Assembly (NCBI GenBank): GCA_905236295.1
Contig: CAJOQF010000366.1
Coordinates: forward strand, 1-5,319
DNA: 5,319 bases
Reading direction: 5' to 3'
From: an uncultured Eubacterium sp.
Lineage (GTDB): Bacteria > Bacillota > Clostridia > Lachnospirales > Lachnospiraceae
Both the position numbers and the translations under genes were made by a program. Positions 1 through 5,319 of this stretch are shown piece by piece. The first letter of the stretch is position 1. Every line of letters begins with the position of its first letter. Below the pieces are notes generated by a model. That model ran no database searches. It saw only the letters and a list, made by a program, of their open reading frames with translations, and had not been told where the DNA came from.

Positions 1-10
1 AGGGGGGTGA
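1..10 (+). promoter_or_regulatory. Strong ribosome binding site of glgD
   Basis: The first ten bases, AGGGGGGTGA, pair almost throughout with the 16S rRNA 3' end (consensus AAGGAGGTGA), with one A-to-G change that still allows a G-U pair. The GGTGA end lies 6 nt before the ATG at 17. This extended match supports 17 as the true start and suggests efficient translation. No promoter is visible because the window begins here; transcription probably comes from upstream, where glgC would be expected. Confidence 0.75.
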
Positions 11-16
11 GCTATA

Positions 17-1126
17 ATGGAAGCTATAGGAATCGTACTTGCAGGTGGAAAGAACTACCGCATGAAGGAGCTCTCCAAAAAGAGAGCGATAGCTGCCATG
101 CCTGTGGCCGGCAATTACAGATGTATTGATTTTGCGCTCAGCTCACTTACCAACTCAAGGGTGTCAAAGGTGGCTGTGCTTGCACAGTATAATGCGAGGT
201 CGCTAAACGAGCACCTTAACTCCGCAAAATGGTGGAATTTCGGTCGTAAGCACGGAGGACTTTACGTGTTCAACCCGACGACCACTGACGACAATGTTTC
301 ATGGTATCGAGGCACTGCGGATGCCCTCTACCAGAACATCGATTTCCTCAAGAAATCGCATGAGCCATATGTCGTAGTGGTGGGCGGTGACGGTGTCCAC
401 AAGCTCGATTACAACAAAGTGCTTAAATTCCATATAGAGAAGAATGCAGATATCACTGTAGTTGTAAAGGAATTCCCGGACGGAGCAGATGTCAGCAGAT
501 ACGGTGTAGTCAAATTGAACGATCAGTGTCGTGTCACTGATTTCGAAGAGAAGCCGATGGTTTCTGATTCCTACACGGTGTCGACCGGCATATATATCAT
601 CCGCAGAAGAAAGCTTATCGACATGCTCGAAAGATGCGCCGAGGAGGAGAGATTTGACTTCGTCACAGATATCCTCATCCGCTACAAGAACATGAAGAAA
701 ATATACGGCTACAAAATGAATGAGTATTGGGGCTCCATCGCTTCTGTCGAGGAGTATTACAATATCAATATGGCATTTTTAAAGCCTGAGGTCAGAGATT
801 ATTTCTTCAAAAGCGGAAAAGGTTTATACACAAAGGTTGACGATTACCCTCCGGCAAAGTATAATGTAGGTTCAGAGGTTCATAACAGTATCGTCTCCGG
901 CGGATGTATTATTAACGGAAGGGTTGACGATTCTGTCCTCTTTCCGCAGGTGTTTGTTGGCAGCAACTGCGTAATTAAGAATTCCATCATTCTAAACGGA
1001 GTCTTTATTGGTGATAATACTCATATTGAAAACTGTATAGTTGAGAGTAGGAGTACACTTAGAGCCAATACTTTTTTTAGTGGTGAGGACGGAATAAAGG
1101 TCGTCATTGAAAAGGACGAGCGCTAA
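17..1126 (+). CDS. glgD: GlgD, glucose-1-phosphate adenylyltransferase regulatory-type subunit
   Basis: This 369-residue protein belongs to the ADP-glucose pyrophosphorylase family, which makes ADP-glucose from glucose-1-phosphate and ATP for cytoplasmic glycogen synthesis. In Firmicutes GlgD partners the catalytic GlgC and raises its activity. The nucleotidyltransferase domain spans about residues 1-255: LAGG at 8-11, [10 protein letters not shown] at 33-42, GTADAL at 99-104, GGDG at 123-126, EKP at 178-180 and STGIYI at 189-194. A C-terminal left-handed beta-helix of hexapeptide-like repeats follows at about 285-350. Several GlgC residues are changed. The N-terminal loop is GGKNYRM rather than GxGxRL, RAKPAVP has become RAIAAMP, and YWxDVGT has become YWGSIAS (237-243), so a Ser (240) stands where GlgC has a metal-binding Asp. 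Asp125 of GGDG, aligned with the catalytic base, is kept. This pattern favours GlgD over GlgC. The start is fixed by a strong ribosome binding site. glgC is expected immediately upstream but is not in view. Confidence 0.93.
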   Translation: MEAIGIVLAGGKNYRMKELSKKRAIAAMPVAGNYRCIDFALSSLTNSRVSKVAVLAQYNARSLNEHLNSAKWWNFGRKHGGLYVFNPTTTDDNVSWYRGTADALYQNIDFLKKSHEPYVVVVGGDGVHKLDYNKVLKFHIEKNADITVVVKEFPDGADVSRYGVVKLNDQCRVTDFEEKPMVSDSYTVSTGIYIIRRRKLIDMLERCAEEERFDFVTDILIRYKNMKKIYGYKMNEYWGSIASVEEYYNINMAFLKPEVRDYFFKSGKGLYTKVDDYPPAKYNVGSEVHNSIVSGGCIINGRVDDSVLFPQVFVGSNCVIKNSIILNGVFIGDNTHIENCIVESRSTLRANTFFSGEDGIKVVIEKDER

Positions 1127-1139
1127 AATTACTTTACAG

Positions 1140-1146
1140 AAAGGGG
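1140..1146 (+). promoter_or_regulatory. Ribosome binding site of spoVG
   Basis: AAAGGGG lies 6 nt before the ATG at 1153, in the 26-nt gap after glgD. It supports the chosen start. The gap is too short to hold a convincing promoter with a leader, so spoVG is probably translated from the glgD transcript. Confidence 0.7.
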
Positions 1147-1152
1147 AAAACG

Positions 1153-1410
1153 ATGCAGATTACAGATGTACGTGTACGCAAGGTGGACAAAGACGGCAAG
1201 ATGAAAGCTGTCGTTTCCATCACTATTGATGATGAATTTGTAGTTCACGATATCAAGGTTATCGAAGGTGACAAGGGATTGTTCATAGCAATGCCTAGCC
1301 GCAGAACAGCCGATGGTGAGTATCGTGATATAGCACATCCGATCAATTCTGAGACCAGACAGCGTATACAAACTCTTATACTTGACGCATACGCTAAAGA
1401 GGAAGAGTAA
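1153..1410 (+). CDS. spoVG: SpoVG, septation/sporulation regulator
   Basis: This 85-residue protein is a near-complete match to the SpoVG family. That family consists of small cytoplasmic proteins that bind RNA and DNA and affect septation, sporulation and, in other Firmicutes and spirochaetes, virulence or surface-gene expression. The hallmark segments are all present: [11 protein letters not shown] at 1-11, a [13 protein letters not shown] core at 22-34, [10 protein letters not shown] at 42-51 (usually GLFVAMPSKR) and a [11 protein letters not shown] stretch at 59-69. The C-terminal tail stops at AKEEE, so the protein is slightly shorter than the Bacillus protein (about 97 aa) but normal for clostridia. 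It sits 26 nt after glgD on the same strand, and a strong terminator begins 13 nt after its stop, so it is the last gene of that transcript. No sigma-H-type promoter, as known for Bacillus spoVG, was found in the short gap. SpoVG also occurs in non-sporulating Firmicutes, so it does not by itself prove sporulation. Confidence 0.95.
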   Translation: MQITDVRVRKVDKDGKMKAVVSITIDDEFVVHDIKVIEGDKGLFIAMPSRRTADGEYRDIAHPINSETRQRIQTLILDAYAKEEE

Positions 1411-1422
1411 AAAAGTAACATC

Positions 1423-1460
1423 CGGGGTATTACCGCTTGGTAATACCTCGTTTGTTTGTA
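1423..1460 (+). terminator. Rho-independent terminator after spoVG
   Basis: The arms at 1423-1434 (CGGGGTATTACC) and 1439-1450 (GGTAATACCTCG) pair over 12 bp with a single G-U wobble and a GCTT tetraloop. TTTGTTTGTA follows at 1451-1460. A long stable stem directly followed by a T-rich run is the classical intrinsic terminator. It separates glgD-spoVG from pth-mfd, so pth probably needs its own promoter or partial readthrough. The T-run is broken by G residues, so termination may be incomplete. The opposite strand lacks a good T-tract (only an interrupted A-run lies before the stem), so it acts mainly rightward. Confidence 0.88.
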
Positions 1461-1486
1461 TAAAAACAGTTTTGGAAAAGGATAAT
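1437..1486 (+). promoter_or_regulatory. Candidate promoter region for pth-mfd
   Basis: Two weak sigma-A-like pairs lie between the terminator and pth. One is TTGGTA (1437-1442) with TATAAA (1459-1464) and a 16-nt spacer; its -35 element overlaps the terminator stem. The other is TTGTAT (1456-1461) with GATAAT (1481-1486) and a 19-nt spacer, a long spacing. Either would give a leader of about 50-75 nt before the ATG at 1544. A promoter is expected because a terminator lies just upstream, but the choice between these is a guess from base matches only. Confidence 0.35.
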
Positions 1487-1534
1487 TCTGCACAGTATGA
1501 CAAGATGGGATTTTTCAATCGTTTTAAGAAAAGT

Positions 1535-1539
1535 GAAGG
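1535..1539 (+). promoter_or_regulatory. Shine-Dalgarno site deciding the pth start
   Basis: GAAGG lies 4 nt before the ATG at 1544, a rather tight spacing. The in-frame alternative ATG at 1505 has no purine-rich site at a usable distance: the nearest, GGAAAAGGA at 1474-1482, is 22 nt away. This favours 1544, which also places the conserved family N-terminus at residue 1. Confidence 0.5.
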
Positions 1540-1543
1540 TAAG

Positions 1544-2119
1544 ATGTTTTTGATAGTTGGTTTGGGGAACCCGTCCTCGAAGTATGATAAGACGAGACAC
1601 AACGTCGGTTTTGATGTGATCGATGAACTGGCGGATAAATATAATATAGCCGTAAATATAAAAAAGCATAAGGCGATGATAGGAAAGGGTGTCATCGACG
1701 GAATGAAGGTTATGCTCGTAAAGCCGCAGACATTTATGAACAACAGCGGGGAGAGCGTAATTGAGATCCTTGATTACTACAAGCTTTCAGCCGAGGAGGA
1801 CATGGTGATCATTTCCGATGATATAAGCCTTGACTGTGGAAGGATCAGGGTCAGGAAAAAGGGAAGTGACGGAGGACATAACGGTCTTAAGGACATAATC
1901 GCATGGACGGACACAAACAATTTCCCGAGAGTCAGGGTCGGCATTGGTGACAAGCCGAAGGGCTGGGATCTGGCGGATCACGTACTGGGGAGATTTACGG
2001 ACAGTGAGAGAAAGCTTGTAGATGAGAGTATTGCAGATGCGGCAAAGGCATGTGTGATGGTTGCCGCCGGAAATGTCGACGAGGCAATGAACCGCTATAA
2101 CGGAAAAGCCGGTGGATGA
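1544..2119 (+). CDS. pth: Peptidyl-tRNA hydrolase (Pth)
   Basis: The gene encodes a 191-residue enzyme that cleaves the ester bond of peptidyl-tRNAs dropped from ribosomes, recycling tRNA in the cytoplasm; Pth is usually essential. The full family pattern is visible: FLIVGLGNP at 2-10, TRHNVGFDVID at 17-27, KPQTFMNNSGE at 60-70, DDISLDCGRIRVRKKG at 92-107, GGHNGL at 110-115 and RVRVGIG further on. The residues equivalent to the E. coli catalytic or binding set are all kept: Asn9, His19, Asn66, Asp92 and Asn113. The length matches the family (about 185-195). I chose the start at 1544 because the conserved protein begins there and GAAGG precedes it. An in-frame ATG at 1505 would add 13 residues, MGFFNRFKKSEGK, without a ribosome binding site. 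The frame is open back to 1382, but that stretch crosses the terminator and is not coding. In Bacillus the same gene is called spoVC. mfd follows 70 nt downstream and is probably co-transcribed. The protein ends in GKAGG, and the frame stays open for 28 codons beyond the TGA. Confidence 0.94.
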   Translation: MFLIVGLGNPSSKYDKTRHNVGFDVIDELADKYNIAVNIKKHKAMIGKGVIDGMKVMLVKPQTFMNNSGESVIEILDYYKLSAEEDMVIISDDISLDCGRIRVRKKGSDGGHNGLKDIIAWTDTNNFPRVRVGIGDKPKGWDLADHVLGRFTDSERKLVDESIADAAKACVMVAAGNVDEAMNRYNGKAGG

Positions 2120-2130
2120 GAACATCCGGC
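2108..2130 (+). other. Hairpin over the pth stop codon
   Basis: GCC (2108-2110) pairs with GGC (2128-2130), and GGATG (2114-2118) pairs with CATCC (2123-2127). This makes an 8-bp stem with a GGT bulge and an AGAA loop, and it overlaps the TGA at 2117-2119. No T-run follows, so it is not an intrinsic terminator. It could fold in the mRNA at the pth-mfd junction, but part of it is coding sequence and the structure may be incidental. Confidence 0.35.
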
Positions 2131-2154
2131 GACTGAAAAACAGCCGGTGACTGA
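2109..2154 (+). repeat. Three imperfect 11-bp direct repeats, period 17-18
   Basis: CCGGTGGATGA (2109-2119), CCGGCGACTGA (2126-2136) and CCGGTGACTGA (2144-2154) lie in tandem across the end of pth and the gap before mfd. The second and third differ at one base; the first is more diverged and contains the pth stop. The units are too few and too short to call a known repeat family. They also allow a second hairpin at 2126-2147 (CCGG and CTG pairing with CAG and CCGG around an AAAAA loop, with a 3-nt bulge) that excludes the one at 2108-2130. Confidence 0.45.
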
Positions 2155-2179
2155 GCCTGTCGAAGCCACATCAGTAGTG

Positions 2180-2184
2180 AAAGG
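2180..2184 (+). promoter_or_regulatory. Ribosome binding site of mfd
   Basis: AAAGG (within GTGAAAGGTC) ends 5 nt before the ATG at 2190 and fixes the mfd start. No promoter is evident in the 70-nt gap after pth, which supports co-transcription of pth and mfd. Confidence 0.65.
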
Positions 2185-2189
2185 TCATT

Positions 2190-5100
2190 ATGAGAGCATT
2201 TGCTGAAAACCTGAAAGGATTGTCTGCCATCTCGGAGACGATCGAACTTCTAAAAAAGAATAATAGTGCGGTTTCGATATGCGGTGTGGCGGATGCAGCT
2301 AAACCGCATATTTCTGCTGTGTTAAATGAGGGATTTGACAAATGCCTGATCGTCACCTATGACGAGCAGCGCGGAAGATTGCTGTCAGCCAACATGTCGC
2401 TGTTTGGACAGACGAGCGTCTATTATCCTCCGAGGGATGTCCTCTTTTATCAGTCCGATGTATCCGGAAAGCTGATCGAGAGCGAGAGGATATCTGCGGT
2501 AAAATATATCCTGTCGGACGAGAAGATAACTGCGGTGACAACCTATGACGCCCTGCTTGATATAATCGCGGATCCTGACAGCTATGACAGGTCGGTTATC
2601 ACGCTCAAAAGCGGGGATGAGGCGGACAAGGAAAAGCTGGAGAAAAAAATTGCCGCACTCGGATATGAGAGATGTTATCAGGTGAGTGCCAGAGGTGAGT
2701 TTGCGGTAAGAGGTGGGATAATCGATGTATATCCGCTTACGGCAGAACTCCCGTTTAGAATAGAGTTCTGGGGAGACGAGATAGACACCGTAAGGAGTTT
2801 TGACCCGGAGAGCCAGCGCTCAAACGAAGAACTTGATGAGGCGAGCATTTACCCGGCAAGCGATCTGGACACGTCCTCAAAGATGAGCGGAATACTCGAT
2901 TATTTTGATGAGGAAAAGACCCTTGTGATATTGGATGAGCCGGTCAGACTTATCGAGCGCGGAGACACGATCACTGAGGAATTCACATCAAGTATCGAGA
3001 GAAGAAAAGAGATAGGGCTGGAGATTGAGGGAACGATCGACACGTTGAGATCGAGCGCGGATGCGGCAGGACGCCTGCAGAGCTTTAAACGCGTAATGGT
3101 CACGGAGCTTGACACACAAAGCGATCTGTTTCCGCCTGAGAAAAAATATTCGATGGATGTCAAAAGCCTTAGTCCATACAACAATAAATTTGAACTGCTT
3201 ATAAAGGATCTGGAAAAATACAAGGCGAGAAATTACAGTGTTATAATTCTCTCCGGATCCACCGCAAGGGCAAAACAGCTTGCAAAGGATCTGACGGACA
3301 ACGGGATCACTGCGTTCTATTCTCAGGATTTTGACAGGCAGATGCTTCCCGGGGAAGTGATGGTATCCTACGGAAAGCTGAAACAGGGATATGAGTTTAG
3401 CGAGGCAAAATTTGCCATTATATCCGAGAGTGATATTTTCACATCCAATAAAAAGACTTCGAGGAGACGGAAAAAATCATCCTATGAAGGTGAGAAAATA
3501 GGAGATTTCTCCGAGCTTAAAAACGGAGACCTCGTGGTACACGAAAATCATGGTCTCGGAATATACAGAGGTATAGAGAAGGTTGTTGTGGACAAGACAG
3601 CCAGAGACTATATCAAGATAGAATACCGCGATGGAGCCAATCTATATATTCAGGCGACGCAGCTTGAGCTCATACAAAAATATGCGGCTGCCGATTCGGT
3701 AAAGCCGAGATTAAACAAACTCGGGGGCAAGGAGTGGACCACCACAAAGTCCAAGGTAAAGAAGGCGGTCGAGATGATTGCAGAGGATCTGGTGGAACTC
3801 TATGCGCTCAGAGGCGACAAGGAGGGCTACGCTTTCTCCGAGGACGGCTTTGCACAGACGGAGTTCGAGGAGAGATTTCCGTTTGAGGAGACGCCTGACC
3901 AGATAAGCGCCATTGAGGACACCAAGCGCGACATGGAGAGCAATCGCATCATGGACAGGCTTATCTGTGGAGATGTGGGATACGGCAAGACTGAGATCGC
4001 GATCCGCGCGGCGTACAAAGCGGCGTTGGACGGAAAGCAGACCGTAATACTGGCGCCGACCACCATTCTGGCAAGCCAGCATTACAACACCTTTGTCGAG
4101 AGAATGAAAGATACCCCGGTAAATGTTGAGCTCCTTTGCAGATTCAACACTAAAAAGGAGATAAGCGAATCGATAAAGAAGATAAAATCGGGTGTGGCTG
4201 ATATAATCATCGGAACACACAGGGTGCTGTCGGCGGATGTCGAGTTTAAAGACCTCGGACTTTTAATAGTTGACGAGGAGCAGAGATTCGGGGTATCTCA
4301 CAAGGAAAAGATCAAGAAATTAAAGAACAATATCGACGCTCTTGCCTTGAGCGCGACCCCGATCCCGAGAACGCTTCACATGAGTCTTATCGGAATAAGG
4401 GATATGTCGGTGCTTGAGGAGCCGCCGCTGGATCGACAGCCTATTCAGACCTATGTTATGGAGTACAATGACGAGCTTGTAAGGGAGGCTATAACCCGTG
4501 AGCTTTCAAGGGGAGGACAGGTATATTATGTCTTCAACCGTGTGCTTCGGATGGAGTCGGTGGCGGCGCATATAGAGGAGCTTGTGCCGGAGGCGAGGGT
4601 TGCATTTGCAAACGGCCAGATGAACGAGAGACAACTCGAAGATATCATGTACGACTTCATAAACGGAGAGATCGACGTGCTTGTATCCACGACCATCATA
4701 GAGACCGGAATGGATATCTCCAATGTCAACACAATGATAATCCAGGACGCTGAAAATCTCGGACTGTCACAGCTCTATCAGCTCAGAGGACGTGTCGGCA
4801 GATCGAACCGTACCGCCTATGCGTTTTTGATGTATCAGAGAGACCGCATACTGAAGGAGACGGCGCAAAAGAGACTCACCGCCATAAGGGAGTACACTGA
4901 GCTTGGAAGCGGATTCAAGATCGCGATGAGAGATCTCGAGATCCGGGGCGCGGGGAATCTTTTGGGACGTGCACAGAGCGGACATATGCAGTCGGTTGGA
5001 TACGATATGTACTGCAAGATGCTTTCAAAGGCGGTAAAAGAAAAGCGCGGTGACAGGATCGTCCTCGATTTTGAGACGACCATAGATGTCAGGACGGATG

Positions 5101-5319
5101 CGTATATTCCGCCCGAGTATATTGGCGGAGAGGGAACGAAGCTTGAGATATACAAACGAATAGCCGCCATCACAAATGAGGAGGAGATGCTTGATATAAC
5201 GGATGAGCTGGTCGACAGATTCGGCGAACCGCCGGCAAGTGTTCAAAAACTTATGCGGGTTGCGCTCCTAAAAGAGATGGCGCATGAATGCTATTTTACC
5301 GATGTCACAAACAGGGGCG
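2190..5319 (+). CDS. mfd: Mfd, transcription-repair coupling factor (3' end cut by window)
   Basis: Mfd is an ATP-driven DNA translocase that pushes stalled RNA polymerase off DNA and brings in UvrA, starting transcription-coupled nucleotide excision repair. The frame is open for 1043 codons to the window edge. The family is usually about 1100-1180 aa, so roughly the last 60-140 residues are missing. The order is as expected. A UvrB-like N-terminal module occupies about residues 1-300, with GEFAVRGGIIDVYP at 169-182. A basic linker (TSRRRKK) precedes the CarD-like RNA-polymerase interaction domain, which begins at about 446 (GDLVVHENHGLGIYRG). The superfamily-2 translocase core is at about 540-900: TPDQ at 568-571, Walker A GDVGYGKT at 594-601, Walker B DEEQ at 695-698, SATPIPRT at 721-728, STTIIETG at 833-840 and QLRGRVGRS at 864-872. 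The start of the C-terminal TRCF domain includes FGEPP at 1011-1015. All visible catalytic motifs are intact. RecG shares the translocase core but lacks the UvrB-like and CarD-like parts, so it is excluded. The start at 2190 has a good ribosome binding site. It follows pth by 70 nt. Confidence 0.97.
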   Translation, partial: MRAFAENLKGLSAISETIELLKKNNSAVSICGVADAAKPHISAVLNEGFDKCLIVTYDEQRGRLLSANMSLFGQTSVYYPPRDVLFYQSDVSGKLIESERISAVKYILSDEKITAVTTYDALLDIIADPDSYDRSVITLKSGDEADKEKLEKKIAALGYERCYQVSARGEFAVRGGIIDVYPLTAELPFRIEFWGDEIDTVRSFDPESQRSNEELDEASIYPASDLDTSSKMSGILDYFDEEKTLVILDEPVRLIERGDTITEEFTSSIERRKEIGLEIEGTIDTLRSSADAAGRLQSFKRVMVTELDTQSDLFPPEKKYSMDVKSLSPYNNKFELLIKDLEKYKARNYSVIILSGSTARAKQLAKDLTDNGITAFYSQDFDRQMLPGEVMVSYGKLKQGYEFSEAKFAIISESDIFTSNKKTSRRRKKSSYEGEKIGDFSELKNGDLVVHENHGLGIYRGIEKVVVDKTARDYIKIEYRDGANLYIQATQLELIQKYAAADSVKPRLNKLGGKEWTTTKSKVKKAVEMIAEDLVELYALRGDKEGYAFSEDGFAQTEFEERFPFEETPDQISAIEDTKRDMESNRIMDRLICGDVGYGKTEIAIRAAYKAALDGKQTVILAPTTILASQHYNTFVERMKDTPVNVELLCRFNTKKEISESIKKIKSGVADIIIGTHRVLSADVEFKDLGLLIVDEEQRFGVSHKEKIKKLKNNIDALALSATPIPRTLHMSLIGIRDMSVLEEPPLDRQPIQTYVMEYNDELVREAITRELSRGGQVYYVFNRVLRMESVAAHIEELVPEARVAFANGQMNERQLEDIMYDFINGEIDVLVSTTIIETGMDISNVNTMIIQDAENLGLSQLYQLRGRVGRSNRTAYAFLMYQRDRILKETAQKRLTAIREYTELGSGFKIAMRDLEIRGAGNLLGRAQSGHMQSVGYDMYCKMLSKAVKEKRGDRIVLDFETTIDVRTDAYIPPEYIGGEGTKLEIYKRIAAITNEEEMLDITDELVDRFGEPPASVQKLMRVALLKEMAHECYFTDVTNRG

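Noticed and set aside
1107..1135. TTGAAA with TACTTT, 17-nt spacing, as a spoVG promoter
   Set aside because: The -10 matches only 3 of 6 positions, and the predicted start near 1142 would fall inside the spoVG ribosome binding site, leaving no working leader.
1382..1543. Upstream extension of pth to an ATG at 1382
   Set aside because: It would overlap the end of spoVG and cross the intrinsic terminator, and the extra residues match nothing known in Pth proteins.
1129..1743. Long minus-strand open frame (204 codons) opposite spoVG, the gap and pth
   Set aside because: It lies antisense to two certain genes and runs across the terminator. It has no ribosome binding site or recognisable protein family, and its Cys/Phe/Ser-rich composition is typical of a shadow frame.
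2126..2147. Hairpin after pth considered as an intrinsic terminator
   Set aside because: The stem is short and bulged and no T-rich run follows it; co-transcription of pth and mfd fits better.
3711..4220. Minus-strand open frame of 169 codons inside mfd
   Set aside because: It is fully antisense to the mfd translocase core, with no recognisable domain; it is a product of codon bias in mfd.
1..5319. Mobile element, CRISPR array, tRNA/rRNA, defence system or novel multi-gene system
   Set aside because: All sequence except short gaps is accounted for by four well-known genes. No transposase, regularly spaced long repeats, cloverleaf-like structure or unknown gene is present.

Overview
The window reads as an ordinary chromosomal stretch of a low-to-moderate GC, endospore-lineage Firmicute, most likely a clostridium of the Lachnospiraceae type (inference). 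The evidence is a GlgD-type ADP-glucose pyrophosphorylase subunit, a SpoVG, a Firmicute-like Pth, purine-rich Shine-Dalgarno sites, frequent AGA/AGG arginine and ATA isoleucine codons, and short intergenic gaps. All four genes lie on the + strand and nearly the whole window is coding.

Layout: glgD (17-1126) is followed after 26 nt by spoVG (1153-1410). A clear intrinsic terminator (1423-1460) closes this first unit. Next comes pth, with its preferred start at 1544 and its stop at 2119. After a 70-nt gap containing imperfect repeats and two overlapping hairpins comes mfd, which starts at 2190 and runs off the right edge after 1043 codons. mfd is the largest gene here. I identified it by reading its frame directly to the window edge, and its helicase motifs are unmistakable.

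Functionally the window splits into two units. GlgD is a probable regulatory partner of a catalytic GlgC, which would be expected just upstream outside the window, and it serves glycogen synthesis. SpoVG is a small RNA/DNA-binding regulator that probably shares the glgD transcript. Pth recycles stalled peptidyl-tRNA, and Mfd clears stalled RNA polymerase and recruits UvrA, so the second unit has a rescue/repair theme. The order spoVG ... pth-mfd matches the well-known Bacillus/Clostridium arrangement, but the genes that normally sit between them (glmU, prs, ctc, fin) are absent here.

I see no mobile element, CRISPR array, rRNA, tRNA, phage gene or defence system, and nothing that I can honestly present as a new biological system. 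The points most worth a second look are small: the degenerate catalytic residues of GlgD, an in-frame Pro/Thr/Glu-rich open stretch after the pth stop codon, the ambiguous pth start, and the hairpins between pth and mfd.
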